Of a stretch of DNA of 64,000 bases, positions 16,427 to 25,063 are shown one piece after another (positions within the stretch are counted from its first letter, which is position 1; each line of letters starts with the position of its first letter). The notes under the pieces were generated by a model that made no database searches, was not told the DNA's origin, and saw only the letters and a program-made list of their open reading frames with translations. Source of the DNA: Streptomyces sp. Ncost-T10-10d (GTDB lineage Bacteria; Actinomycetota; Actinomycetes; Streptomycetales; Streptomycetaceae). Position numbers and translations under genes: made by a program. Location of the stretch: contig NZ_FMDF01000152.1 in assembly GCF_900091955.1 (NCBI RefSeq), positions 48,014 through 112,013 on the forward strand, read 5' to 3'.

Positions 16427-16669
16427 GTGACGGAGAGCGCCACCAGCCGGCAGCCCTTTGCGGGCTGGGACAAGCCGGACCTCGATCTCAGCGACGCGGA
16501 CTGGCAGTCGGGCAGTCAGGGCGCCGGCGACGTCCAGATCGCCTTCGTCGAAGGATTCATCGCGATGCGCAACGCCGGAAAACCCGGCAGCCCGTCGCTG
16601 ATCTTCACCCCGGCCGAATGGCGCGCCTTCGTGGTGAACGCCCGCGACGGCGAGTTCGACCTCACCTGA
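16427..16669 (+). CDS. DUF397 domain protein
   Basis: An 80-residue protein ending TPAEWRAFVVNARDGEFDL, the hallmark C-terminus of DUF397, a small actinobacterial domain usually encoded beside an XRE-family regulator in bldB/whiJ-like pairs. No XRE gene is adjacent here, so this is a solitary copy. GTG start at 16427 with GGGAGGA 6 nt upstream. Function not known. Confidence 0.8.
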   Translation: MTESATSRQPFAGWDKPDLDLSDADWQSGSQGAGDVQIAFVEGFIAMRNAGKPGSPSLIFTPAEWRAFVVNARDGEFDLT

Positions 16670-16693
16670 GCATCGAACGCCCGAAGCCGCTCT

Positions 16694-17115
16694 TCAGGGC
16701 CACAACAGCTCGCGCACCCATAGTTGAGCCGTGTGTGCCTGCGTTGCTTGTCGCCCTGCCAGAACTCCACCCTCTGCGGAAGCGCACCGTGTGCAGCGTC
16801 CAGCCCCGCGGTACGAGATCCGGCTCCCGCTCCAGGCGTGCCGGCGATTCCCGTACCGCCGCGTCGCGCTCCGCGAGGTCACCGAGCGGACTGCTCTGCC
16901 GCCCGGGCAGCGACTCGGCCCTGGCCCCCGCACCCCGGGCCAGGAAGTCTGCCGCGCTCTGCTCGGCACTCTCCGTGACCACGGGCCCGGGCACCCGGAC
17001 CTGCCGGGCCGGGGGAGACCACGAGAAGGTGAGCGCGGCACAGGGGCGTTCCATGAGGTCGCGGCCCTTCACCCCACCCGCGTCCGAGGCGAACTGCCAG
17101 CCCTGCTCGGCGATG
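16694..17115 (-). pseudogene. Decayed pyridoxamine-phosphate-oxidase-like flavoprotein (3' part)
   Basis: On the minus strand three adjacent frames together spell the C-terminal half of a PNPOx-family protein. One frame (17115-16779) has GWQFASDAGGVKGRDLMERP, AALTFSWSPPARQVRVPGPV and PDLVPRGWTLHTVRF. The next (~16770-16720) has VEFWQGDKQRRHTRLNY. The last ends with WVRELLWP and a stop at 16694. The family order VEFWQG...HTRL...W-R-L-P is intact, so at least two frameshifts have occurred. The N-terminal half is missing; homology ends near 17110 where a CGNR gene fragment starts in the opposite direction. Confidence 0.75.
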
Positions 17116-17579
17116 CGTCGGCCGGCGAAACCTGGGCGGCCGACGAGCAGGGCCTCGAAGCCGTGCGGTTGCTGCGCGACGCCGTTCGGGCGCTCTTCGC
17201 GTATGCCGTCCGCCCCGGCGAGCCGAGCCCCGCCGACGCCGGACGGCTGCTGCCCGTCGAAGAGGCGCTCCGCCGGCTCGACGCCGCCGCTGCCGCAGCC
17301 CCGACCGTGCCACGCCTCGACTGGGCGCAGGACCGCGATCCTGTCGCCCATGACCACCCGACCGACGGAACGCCGGAAGGGGACGTCCTGCCCGCCGCCC
17401 TTGCCCGTGTGGCCATCGGCTTCCTCGCCGGACCGGACCGCACGGCCCTGCGTGCCTGCCATGCCCCACGCCGCGTGCGCCACTTCATCAAGGAGCATCC
17501 CCGCCAGGAGTGGTGCAAGCCGTCCTGCGGAAACCGCGCCCGGGTCGCACGTCACCACGAGCGCCACCGCACCACGTAG
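17106..17579 (+). pseudogene. 5'-truncated CGNR zinc-finger (ABATE-type) protein
   Basis: The forward frame from about 17106 carries the C-terminal portion of an ABATE/CGNR protein: GLEAVRLLRDAVRALFAYAV, LPAALARVAIGFLAGPD and the terminal motif HPRQEWCKPSCGNRARVARHHERH. The N-terminal ABATE half is absent. The frame continues upstream only through antisense of the PNPOx remnant and has no credible start. One expected zinc ligand is lost (family CxxxC; here CHAPR). It was probably a stress- or ligand-responsive regulator before truncation. Its stop is 10 bp before the ACT-domain gene. Confidence 0.7.
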
Positions 17580-17589
17580 CGTGGTGGTC

Positions 17590-17991
17590 GTGACAGGTGA
17601 GAGCGATCTTCGAACCCTGCTGAGCGGCTTGCGGCCGGAGCTGAACCCGGGGCGCCATGTCTTCGCCACCGCGCCCGACGGTGTGATGCCCGAAGGCGTC
17701 AATCCGGTCGTCACGGTCACCGAGCCCGAAGGGCTCACCCTGGTACTGCCGGAGACGGAAGCCGTATCCGCAGGGCTGCGATACGACTACGTGGCGGGCT
17801 GGATCACTCTGCGGGTCCACTCCGCGCTGGACGCGGTAGGGCTCACCGCCGCAGTGTCCCTGGCGCTCACCGATGCCGGGCTGAGCTGCAATGTGGTGGC
17901 CGGCTTCCATCACGACCACCTGTTCGTTCCCTACGACCGGGCTGCCGAGGCCGTCGACGTGCTGAAGGCGCTGGCCGCGGAATCCGGCTAG
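17590..17991 (+). CDS. ACT-domain protein
   Basis: A 133-residue protein with two small ACT-like halves: ESDLRTLLSGLRPELNPGRHVFATAPDG and the C-terminal ITLRVHSALDAVGLTAAVSLALTDAGLSCNVVAGFHHDHLFVPYDRAAEAVDVLKAL. This matches the short ACT proteins (CASTOR/ACT_7-like) of actinobacteria, presumed amino-acid sensors. Starts at GTG 17581, 17584 or 17590 are possible; 17590 is taken because it follows a GGTGG stretch. No ligand can be assigned. Confidence 0.8.
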   Translation: MTGESDLRTLLSGLRPELNPGRHVFATAPDGVMPEGVNPVVTVTEPEGLTLVLPETEAVSAGLRYDYVAGWITLRVHSALDAVGLTAAVSLALTDAGLSCNVVAGFHHDHLFVPYDRAAEAVDVLKALAAESG

Positions 17992-18142
17992 GGGCAGGGC
18001 CGGGGAGCCGTGGGAGCGCGGGCCGCCGAACCGCCGGAGTGCGGCCACCGGGCCCGCCGGAGCCCGCGCCGTGGACCCGGCTTTGCTTCGGCCGACGCAG
18101 ACCCGGCTCCGCAACGTGAGCCCGGACACGTAACATGTCTGC

Positions 18143-18643
18143 ATGTCCTTCCTCCGCCGCCGTAGTGCCGCCACACCCGCGGGCCCCGACTTCGACGTCC
18201 TGGCCATGGACCCGGGGGACTGGCCCGGAAACCTCGGCGCCGGTCTGCTGCCCGCGCCCGACGGGAGCTGCCAGGGCGTTTTTCTGCGCTACGACCTGTT
18301 CGGCGGCCGCGGCCCCGCGATGATCATCGGTAATCTCCCGGAGGGCTCGCCCGCCCGCGAGACCGAGGAGGGTCAGGTCCCGTTCGAGGTCGCCCAGCTG
18401 CTGCTCGCGCTCGAGAACGACGAGCCGGTCGAGGTCACCGGCACCGAGGACATGCCCGTGATGCAGGGCGACAACCTGCTGATCGTCCGTCGCGTCAAGC
18501 TCTCCGAGAGCCGGATCTCCTGCGTCCAGTTCGACCGCAGCGATGGCGTGCTCGTCACCATCGCCAGCTGGGACCGGCCGATCACCGACGATCTGTACAC
18601 CCTGCTGAAGCCTCTGCCCGCCGAGCTGTTCCAGCAGGGCTGA
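18143..18643 (+). CDS. Conserved hypothetical protein
   Basis: A 166-residue protein, not recognised beyond being a typical Streptomyces hypothetical. It starts MSFLRRRS and has an acidic, well-ordered body (FDVLAMDPGDWPGNLGAG, FEVAQLLLALENDEPVEVTGTEDMPVMQGDNLLIV, ending LPAELFQQG). There are no membrane segments or signal peptide. Codon usage is GC3-rich, supporting a real gene. It stands alone between the ACT gene and the GH95 remnant. Confidence 0.75.
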   Translation: MSFLRRRSAATPAGPDFDVLAMDPGDWPGNLGAGLLPAPDGSCQGVFLRYDLFGGRGPAMIIGNLPEGSPARETEEGQVPFEVAQLLLALENDEPVEVTGTEDMPVMQGDNLLIVRRVKLSESRISCVQFDRSDGVLVTIASWDRPITDDLYTLLKPLPAELFQQG

Positions 18644-18820
18644 CACCGTCCCCTCGCCGGTCGCCCGTACGCATCGGGCGGCTTCGGGCGCATGCCTGAC
18701 CCATCTGTCCAAGTGTTGGCGGCCTCTGTCCAAGGGGCCGCTTTGTCATGTGCCTTGCCGAGGCGATCATCGGACCTTTACCGTCGGCCGCATGACATTC
18801 GGACGACGCGACGCACCACA

Positions 18821-19469
18821 GTGAAGACAGCTATTGGCGCAATCGGCGTTCTGGCGCTGGGAATCCCTGCGCTTTCCGGCACGGCGGCAGCCGCCATTAC
18901 CTCCGATGAATCGACGGAGGTGAAAGGCTCCGCGTACTCGAAGGAATCGGCGGAACCGACGCTCCGGTACGACACCCCGGCCGCGAGCTGGGAGCGTGAG
19001 TCGCTGCCCATCGGCGGCGGTGCGCTCGGCGCGAGCGTGTACGGAACACTGGCCTCCGAGCGGCTCACCTTCAACGAGAAGACGCTGTGGACCGGCGGCC
19101 CGGGTTCCGCCGGGGGCTACGACTTCGGCAACTGGACCGCACCCAGGCCCGGCGCCCTTTCCGGCGTACAGCAACGCCTCGACACTCAGGGCGCTCTCGG
19201 CCCGGACGCCGTCGCCGCCGAGCTCGGCCAGGCGCGCCGCGGCTACGGCGCCTACCAGGTGCGGCGACGGCGGCACCGGCGTGCGCGGGCTTCGCGCCCG
19301 GGGCGGCTTCACCGTCGACATCGAATGGGCCGCGGGGCAGGCCCGCCGTGTGGTGATCACGGCGAGCCGTAGCCGCGAAGTGACCGTCCGCAGCTCGCTG
19401 TTCGCGAGCGGCGAGAAGGTCTTCAAGGCGCGTGCGGGCGGGCGCTACACGCTGGTGGCCGAGGGCTGA
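18821..19469 (+). pseudogene. Collapsed GH95 (alpha-L-fucosidase-type) glycoside hydrolase
   Basis: It begins with GTG and a Sec signal (VKTAIGAIGVLALGIPALSGTAAAA). The N-terminal GH95 signature follows (RYDTPAASWERESLPIGGGALGASVYG, LTFNEKTLWTGGPGS, to ~19255). The frame then shifts directly into the extreme C-terminus of the family (VRGLRARGGFTVDIEWAAG, SLFASGEKVFKA). GH95 enzymes are ~750 residues or more; only ~215 remain, so the catalytic (alpha/alpha)6 barrel has been deleted. The 3' end overlaps the geosmin synthase stop by 25 bp in convergent orientation. Confidence 0.75.
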
Positions 19470-21658
19470 GCGAACAGCGCCGTCACCCGCGCCGCCGAGA
19501 CGCCGAGCCCCGTGGGACCGCTGAGGTGCCATGGGGTGCCGGTGCCCCGCCGCAGATCCTGCTCGCGGTAGCGCCGGCAGTCCCGGTGCCAGATCAGGAT
19601 GCCCGCCATCCAGTGCTTGAGCTCCTGCACGTACCCGGCCAGGATCTCCCTCGCCTCCGCGTCCAGCTCGAAGTCGTCATACAGCAGGGGCAGTTCCTGC
19701 TCGGCGACGTGCAGGAACTGCCGCAGCCGCGATTGCATCAGGTCGTGCACGATCGCCACCCCGGTCGGATAGTCCACCCCGAAGAAGTTCTGCACCACCA
19801 GGACGCCGTTGTGCACCTCACCCTCGTACTCGATCTCCTTCTGGTACGAGAACAGGTCGTTGAGCAGACACGCATAGTCCGCCGCCGCGTTCTCCAGCGA
19901 GCGCAGCGGACCACTGTGGTAGATCTCCGCCGGCACCTTCCTGCCGTGCCCCAGCCGGCACAGACTCATCGTGAGATCCGAACCGAAGGTCTTCCGTCGC
20001 ATCTCGATGTAGTCCACCGGGTCCGGAATGCGGTTCTGCACCTGGTTCGCCAGCTCCCACACCCAGCTCGCGGTCATGTCCTCGACCGCCGTCCGGAAGG
20101 CGCGGCGTCCGCTCGCGTCCATCGGGGCCGAGGTCTTCGCCCAGAGATCGGCGAGCCCCCGCTCCAGAGCGTTGACCGGCTCGGGCGTCCCGGACCCGTC
20201 CAGGGGCATGAACAGAGACAGACGCTCATTGGCGAGCCTGGCCCCGGCCAGGTCGTGAGCCCGCCCGTGCACCACCGGGAACCAGTCGTCGCCGTACGTC
20301 CCCCACGTCAGCCACTGGGAGGACAGATCCAGCTCCTCCGGTGTCGCATCCGGGTGCAGACCCGCCGCACACAGCGGCAGATCGATCGCGACGAGCCGCT
20401 CCTCGTCCCAGATGTGTGAACCCGGCACCCCCGGTTGTGCCTCCAGAATCCCCATACGGGTCGCCCAGTCGACGATGCGGACCCGCGCCCCGTCCAGATG
20501 CGGGCTGAGCGTCGTACCGAACGGCAGCTCGAAATCGGGCAGCAGGGACGGGCCGACATGCTGGTACGGCACATGGGAGTGGCTGCGCAGCCGGGCCGTC
20601 TCCGAGCGGGGGGTGAAACGGATCGACGCCGCGGCCATACCGAAGCCGAGCGCTTCCTCACGGGCACCGCCGTCGTTCATGTAGCGGCTGGAGCGCATGT
20701 GCCACTCATGACCGCCCGACTGCCAGTCCTGCAGCCCCTTGACGTACGCCAGAACCGCCGCTGTGTCCGTCGGGTCCAGCCCCTTCTCCACGCAGAGCGG
20801 ACCGAGTTCGGTGAGCACCGTGTTCTCGAACTGCTGCAGCCGCGATGTCAGCAGATCGTTCACCGCATCGGCGGCTTCCTGCGTGGAGCAGCCGAGGAAG
20901 TGCTCAAGGACCAGCACGCCATTGCTGTTCTCACCCTCGTCCTCGACCTCCCGCTGGTACGAGAAGAGGTCATTGCGCAGATGTACGCCGTCGGAGAAGG
21001 CGTCCCGCAGCACCTGAAGCGCACGTTCGCCGGCCACCGAACCGGGGACCTCCGCGCCTGCCGCGTACTCCACGAGACCCGCCGACCAAGGGGCACCGCC
21101 CACCTTGCGGCGCATCTCGATGTACTCGACAGGGTTCGCGATACGCCCCTCGTTGATGTTGGCGAGCTCCCACAGCGACTCATTGAGCAGGTTCGTCGTC
21201 GACTCGGCGAACCGGACCCGCCAGGCGTCGGACATGACCGGCACCGTCCGCGCCCACAGATCTGCCAGCCCCGCCTCGACCGGATTCGTCGGCTCCGGCA
21301 TCTCGGCCCCACGGTCCATCGGCATGAACGCCGGCAACCTGTCCAGATACCGCTTGCCGCTCTCACGGTCGGGGGTGCGCTTGAACAGCTCCAGGAAATG
21401 GTCGTCGAAGAAGAAGACCCACACGTACCAGTCGGTGACCAGCGAGAGGGCCTCGGACGAGCAGTCGGGGTGGGTGTACGCACATAGCAACGCGTAGTCG
21501 TGGGAGTCGAGGTCCTTCTCCTCCCAGATACCCGAACCCTCCAGCATCCCTATGCTGCGCGCCCACTTCTTGGTGTGCTGTCGTGCCTCCTCGACATGGA
21601 CGTTGAGCCGCGCCGGATACGGAACGTAGAAGTCCGGCAGGGTGAAGGGCTGAGCCAT
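19445..21658 (-). CDS. geoA: Geosmin synthase (bifunctional germacradienol/geosmin synthase)
   Basis: A 737-residue protein of two fused class I terpene synthase domains. N-terminal domain: DDHFLE at 85-90 (Mg2+-binding) and NDLFSYQREVEDEGE from 229; it converts farnesyl diphosphate to germacradienol. C-terminal domain: DDWFP at 457-461 and NDLFSYQKEIEYEGE from 600; it converts germacradienol to geosmin with loss of acetone. Length and both motif pairs match Streptomyces geosmin synthases. ATG 21658 (MAQPFTLPDFYVPYPARLN) is the family start; a longer frame to 21751 is not used. Monocistronic; the product is the earthy odorant linked to sporulation. Confidence 0.97.
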   Translation of the reverse strand: MAQPFTLPDFYVPYPARLNVHVEEARQHTKKWARSIGMLEGSGIWEEKDLDSHDYALLCAYTHPDCSSEALSLVTDWYVWVFFFDDHFLELFKRTPDRESGKRYLDRLPAFMPMDRGAEMPEPTNPVEAGLADLWARTVPVMSDAWRVRFAESTTNLLNESLWELANINEGRIANPVEYIEMRRKVGGAPWSAGLVEYAAGAEVPGSVAGERALQVLRDAFSDGVHLRNDLFSYQREVEDEGENSNGVLVLEHFLGCSTQEAADAVNDLLTSRLQQFENTVLTELGPLCVEKGLDPTDTAAVLAYVKGLQDWQSGGHEWHMRSSRYMNDGGAREEALGFGMAAASIRFTPRSETARLRSHSHVPYQHVGPSLLPDFELPFGTTLSPHLDGARVRIVDWATRMGILEAQPGVPGSHIWDEERLVAIDLPLCAAGLHPDATPEELDLSSQWLTWGTYGDDWFPVVHGRAHDLAGARLANERLSLFMPLDGSGTPEPVNALERGLADLWAKTSAPMDASGRRAFRTAVEDMTASWVWELANQVQNRIPDPVDYIEMRRKTFGSDLTMSLCRLGHGRKVPAEIYHSGPLRSLENAAADYACLLNDLFSYQKEIEYEGEVHNGVLVVQNFFGVDYPTGVAIVHDLMQSRLRQFLHVAEQELPLLYDDFELDAEAREILAGYVQELKHWMAGILIWHRDCRRYREQDLRRGTGTPWHLSGPTGLGVSAARVTALFAQPSATSV

Positions 21659-22043
21659 GTGCGTCCGGCCTTTCCGATGTCTCCGTGCGTACGTCGCACG
21701 GACCGGTCGTGTCCGCGCGAGCACTACCCTTCGTCCGTTCGGGGCACGCACATCCGGGATTAGTCACATAAAAAGTGCGCCCGTTCGTGGTGTGCGAGAG
21801 CGTAGGTCGCCGGTCGGCCGGCCGCTCCGTAAAACCCAGGTAACGAGGCGCCGTCAGCAACCGGTCGATTCTTTCCGACCGCAGGTCAGACACCCTGTCA
21901 GTGGTCTGGTCCACTGGCTCGACCTGCAAGCACCACTGAACCCTTGACGCGCTATCACCTCAGGTCAGAGAGTGTGCGCGCAACAGAACAGTGAGATCGG
22001 ATCACGCACGGCTCCATCACGCACGGCTCCAAGAAGGGTTGTC
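21659..22043. other. Divergent intergenic region, geosmin synthase / amidase
   Basis: 385 bp holding both promoters. No gene is supported. It contains an AT-richer patch near 21760-21775 (GATTAGTCACATAAAAAGTG) and the tandem 15-bp repeat before the amidase gene. Confidence 0.6.
22001..22030 (+). repeat. Perfect tandem 15-bp duplication in the amidase 5' leader
   Basis: ATCACGCACGGCTCC occurs twice head to tail (22001-22015, 22016-22030) directly upstream of the AAGAAGG ribosome-binding region of the amidase gene. Confidence 0.9.
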
Positions 22044-23375
22044 ATGACGTCCAAGCAGAGGACCGGACTCGCACTCGCGTTGACCACGGTCGGCGCACTG
22101 AGCATGGCGCTGCTCAGTCCCGCGGCGCAGGCCGGCGCGGACGGGGTGCGGCCGGAATGCCCGCGCGGCCTCGAATGCGACTGGGTACCGGCGGCCTACC
22201 AGCAGACGGGTGACCCGGCCGACAAGGAGACGTACGGGAACTACGACACCTCGGACCGGCCGCACACCAACAAGATCAGATTCATTGTTCTGCATGACAC
22301 CGAGGAAGACTTCGACACCACCCTGAAGATCTTCCAGAACCCGCTGAAGCAGACCTCCGCCCACTACGTGGTGCGCTCGGGCGACGGTCATGTCACCCAG
22401 ATGGTCAAGGGCAAGGACGTCGCCTGGCAGGCGGGCAACTGGTACGTCAACAGCCACTCCATCGGCATCGAGCAGGAGGGCGTCGCAGTCGAGGGCGCCA
22501 AGTGGTACACCCCCGAGATGTACCGCTCGACCGCCAAGCTGGTGCGCTACCTCGCAGCCAAGTACGACATCCCGCTCGACCGCCAGCACATCATCGGCCA
22601 CGACGGTGTGCCGCCGACCAGCGCGTCCGGCACCAAGAACATGCACTGGGACCCGGGCACGTACTGGGACTGGAACCACTTCATGGCGCTGCTCGGCAAG
22701 CCGACGGTGCCGAGCGCCCCCAAGAGCAGTGAACTCATCACCGTCAACCCGGACTTCAAGAAGAACAAGCAGGCGTTCCGCGACTGCGAAAAGGGAGTCG
22801 ACCTGCCGGTCCAGGGCTCCAGCGCCGTCCCGCTCCACACCGCACCGTCCACCGACGCACCGCTCTTCTCCGACCCCGGCCTGCACACCGACGGCTCGCC
22901 CGGCACGAACTGCGCCGCCGACTGGGGCAGCAAGATCAGCGCCACCCAGCAGGCCGTCGTCGCGGACCACGCCCCCGGCTGGACGGCGATCTGGTGGTAC
23001 GGACAGAAGGCGTGGTTCCAGACCCCGGCCCGCACCCGGACCACCACGCCCACCTCCGGCTACGTGGTCAAGCCGAAGGCGGGCCGTACGGAGGTGCCGG
23101 TGTACGGGGTGGCGTACCCGGAGAAGTCCGAGTACCCCGCGGACTTCGCGGACCAGCGGGTGGGCTCGCCGCTGCAGTACACCATCAAGGCCGGTCAGTC
23201 CTATCCCGGCGGCGGTGAGGCACCCACGGGCTTCTTCTACGCCCCGACGATCGACGCCTCGTACCCGCTCGACCACTCGTACTTCCGCGGCAAGGAGAAG
23301 TACGTGACGGTGCAGATCGGCCACCGGGTCGCCTTCGTGAAGGCATCCGACGTGGACATCGTGCGGACGCGCTGA
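22044..23375 (+). CDS. Secreted N-acetylmuramoyl-L-alanine amidase (amidase_2/PGRP type)
   Basis: A 443-residue exported wall hydrolase. Signal peptide MTSKQRTGLALALTTVGALS...SPAAQAGA. The amidase_2 domain (~residues 60-215) shows the zinc ligands in RFIVLHDTEEDF (first His), the SAHYVVRSGDGHVTQMV core, and HIIGHDGVPPTSASGTKNMHWDPG (second His and Asp). The C-terminal ~220 residues are SH3-like wall-binding segments (WGSKISATQQAVVADHAPGW, VQIGHRVAFVKASDVDIV). ATG 22044 is preferred over an in-frame upstream ATG at 21972 because it has AAGAAGG upstream and directly opens a signal peptide. Confidence 0.9.
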   Translation: MTSKQRTGLALALTTVGALSMALLSPAAQAGADGVRPECPRGLECDWVPAAYQQTGDPADKETYGNYDTSDRPHTNKIRFIVLHDTEEDFDTTLKIFQNPLKQTSAHYVVRSGDGHVTQMVKGKDVAWQAGNWYVNSHSIGIEQEGVAVEGAKWYTPEMYRSTAKLVRYLAAKYDIPLDRQHIIGHDGVPPTSASGTKNMHWDPGTYWDWNHFMALLGKPTVPSAPKSSELITVNPDFKKNKQAFRDCEKGVDLPVQGSSAVPLHTAPSTDAPLFSDPGLHTDGSPGTNCAADWGSKISATQQAVVADHAPGWTAIWWYGQKAWFQTPARTRTTTPTSGYVVKPKAGRTEVPVYGVAYPEKSEYPADFADQRVGSPLQYTIKAGQSYPGGGEAPTGFFYAPTIDASYPLDHSYFRGKEKYVTVQIGHRVAFVKASDVDIVRTR

Positions 23376-23444
23376 GACCGCAGGGGGCGTCGCCGGAGCA
23401 GCACCAGGGATCGCGCGCATCCGAACAACGAGGAGGAGGCCTTG

Positions 23445-23587
23445 ATGCACAAGCTGACCAGGCCGGCTCGTACGGGACCCAGCAGGAGTGCGTTGCGGCC
23501 GAGGACGCGGGCGTCAGCGACGGGAGCTGGGCGGAGTACCGGTGCGCGTTGTCCGAGGCCCGGTGGGACCTGATGATTCCGGCGTGA
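23445..23587 (+). pseudogene. Remnant of a small secreted protein
   Basis: After AGGAGGAGGCCTTG an ATG opens only a few credible residues (MHKLTRPA). A different frame then reads SYGTQQECVAAEDAGVSDGS, then WAEYRCALSEARWDLMIPA and a stop, resembling the C-terminus of small two-cysteine secreted Streptomyces proteins. The signal peptide and middle are missing and the frames do not join, so this is a decayed gene. Confidence 0.45.
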
Positions 23588-23629
23588 CCGCGTGACCGCG
23601 TGACCGCGTGACCGCGTGACCGCGTGACT
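23583..23629 (+). repeat. 8-bp tandem repeat, CGTGACCG x5 plus partial
   Basis: Five perfect head-to-tail copies of CGTGACCG at 23583-23622, followed by a partial sixth (CGTGACT). It lies in the intergenic space after the small remnant gene. Confidence 0.95.
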
Positions 23630-23632
23630 CGC

Positions 23633-23667
23633 GCCCCTCCGTGCACGGTATCCGTACACGGAGGGGC
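23633..23667. terminator. Hairpin terminator
   Basis: Arms GCCCCTCCGTG (23633-23643) and CACGGAGGGGC (23657-23667), with the loop side extended by ACGG/CCGT pairing. It sits between the amidase/remnant region and the convergent ROK gene stop and probably serves both strands. Confidence 0.8.
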
Positions 23668-23710
23668 ACTTGAGGCCGTTCGGTCACGAACCCGGCTGCC
23701 TCGGCCTCTG

Positions 23711-24898
23711 TCAGCCCGCGACCTGGCGGTTCACCTGGGCGGGAGACAGCGCGTGCTCGATCGCGAGAATGCCCGCCCCCACCGCGGCCGCATTCTCACC
23801 CGTACGGCTCGGCTCGATCCGCAGCAATTGCGTGGCCAGCGGATGCGAGCGCCGATAGACCGCCTCGCGTACCCCCGCGAGCAACTGGTCGTGGACGGCG
23901 GCCAGTGCGCCCCCCACCACCACTGTGTCCGGGTTGAAGAAGTTCACCAGAGCGGCGAGTACCTCGCCGACCGCCCTCCCCGCCTCGCGCACCATCCTTA
24001 CGGCGTCACGGTTCCCGGACTGCACCAGTCGCACCACATCGCTGCCCGATGTCGCGTCCAGTCCCAGACCGACCAGTTTCGCCGCCAGTGACGCACCGCC
24101 CGCGACGGCCTCCAGGCAGCCCGAATTGCCGCACCGACACGGATCGTCGAGGTCCGCGACCCGGATATGTCCGATGTCGCCGGCACAGCCCTGTGCACCC
24201 CGGTGCAGTTGGCCGTCGGCGACGATCCCGCAACCGATCCCCGTGCCGACCTTGATGTACAACAGGTAGCGGCATTCCGGGAAGGCGCGGCGCTGCTCGG
24301 CCAGTGCCATCACGTTCACATCGTTGTCGACGAGTGCCCGCACCCCGAACCGCGCGGCGAAGAACTCCGGGATCGGGTACTGGTGCCAGCCCGGCATGAT
24401 CGGCGGATCGACCGGACGGCCGGTGGAGAACTCCACAGGGCCCGGTACCCCGACGCCGATGGACCGCAGCGTTTCAGGCTTCCGGTGGGCCTCGTCGAGC
24501 AGGGCGCGCACGGTCCGCTCCACATGCCGCAGCACGGAGTCCGGTCCGTCACCGATCGACAGCGGTTCCTCCTGTACCGCCAGAGTGGCGCCGCCGATGT
24601 CCATCAGGGCCACCCTGCAGTGCGAGGCTCCCAGATCCACCCCGGCCACCGCGTGTTCACGGGTGCGCAGCGCCAGTCGGCGCGGCGGGCGGCCGCCGGT
24701 GGAACCACCGTCGGCGTCCTCGTCCACCAGGCCGTGCGCGATGAGCGCGTCCACCCGCTGGGAGACGGTCGAACGGGCCATTCCGGTGACCCGGGCGATA
24801 TCGGCACGGGTCGCCACCGCCCCTGAACTGATCAGCGCGAGCACCTCGCCCGGCGAGTGCGAGGCGGCAGCGGATATGCGATCCGACGGCGAAGACAT
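23711..24898 (-). CDS. ROK-family transcriptional repressor
   Basis: A 395-residue regulator. N-terminal winged helix (SPGEVLALISSGAVATRADIARVTGMARSTVSQRVDALIAHGLV). Then the ROK sugar-kinase-like domain: ATP-site-like AVAGVDLGASHCRVALMDIGG, ALVDNDVNVMALAE, GTGIGCGIVADG, and the zinc motif CRCGNSGCLEAVAGG (C-G-C-G-x-x-G-C-x-E). It is divergent from the sugar ABC operon with ~165 bp between starts, so it most likely senses the transported sugar or a derivative and represses that operon. ATG 24898 is chosen; an in-frame GTG 9 bp upstream is possible. Confidence 0.9.
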   Translation of the reverse strand: MSSPSDRISAAASHSPGEVLALISSGAVATRADIARVTGMARSTVSQRVDALIAHGLVDEDADGGSTGGRPPRRLALRTREHAVAGVDLGASHCRVALMDIGGATLAVQEEPLSIGDGPDSVLRHVERTVRALLDEAHRKPETLRSIGVGVPGPVEFSTGRPVDPPIMPGWHQYPIPEFFAARFGVRALVDNDVNVMALAEQRRAFPECRYLLYIKVGTGIGCGIVADGQLHRGAQGCAGDIGHIRVADLDDPCRCGNSGCLEAVAGGASLAAKLVGLGLDATSGSDVVRLVQSGNRDAVRMVREAGRAVGEVLAALVNFFNPDTVVVGGALAAVHDQLLAGVREAVYRRSHPLATQLLRIEPSRTGENAAAVGAGILAIEHALSPAQVNRQVAG

Positions 24899-25063
24899 GA
24901 CAGTCACCCTAAGGACGACTTTCGCTGCTCACAAGGCGTTCTCTGTTCGTCGCTCGGCATAAGTCTGCGCCAAGTAGGTTGAAATCAAAGGCACTTGAGC
25001 TCTTGACAGTCCTAAGGCATGTCACGACTCTGCTCTGCAGACCGCTGAGCGAGGAGCCATTCG

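Noticed and set aside
16291..17580. First two thirds of a 566-codon plus-strand frame
   Set aside because: It overlaps the thiolase end, DUF397 gene and two pseudogenes in other frames; only its last part, from 17590, is the real ACT gene.
23583..23629. Octamer array as a CRISPR
   Set aside because: Units are contiguous 8-mers without spacers.
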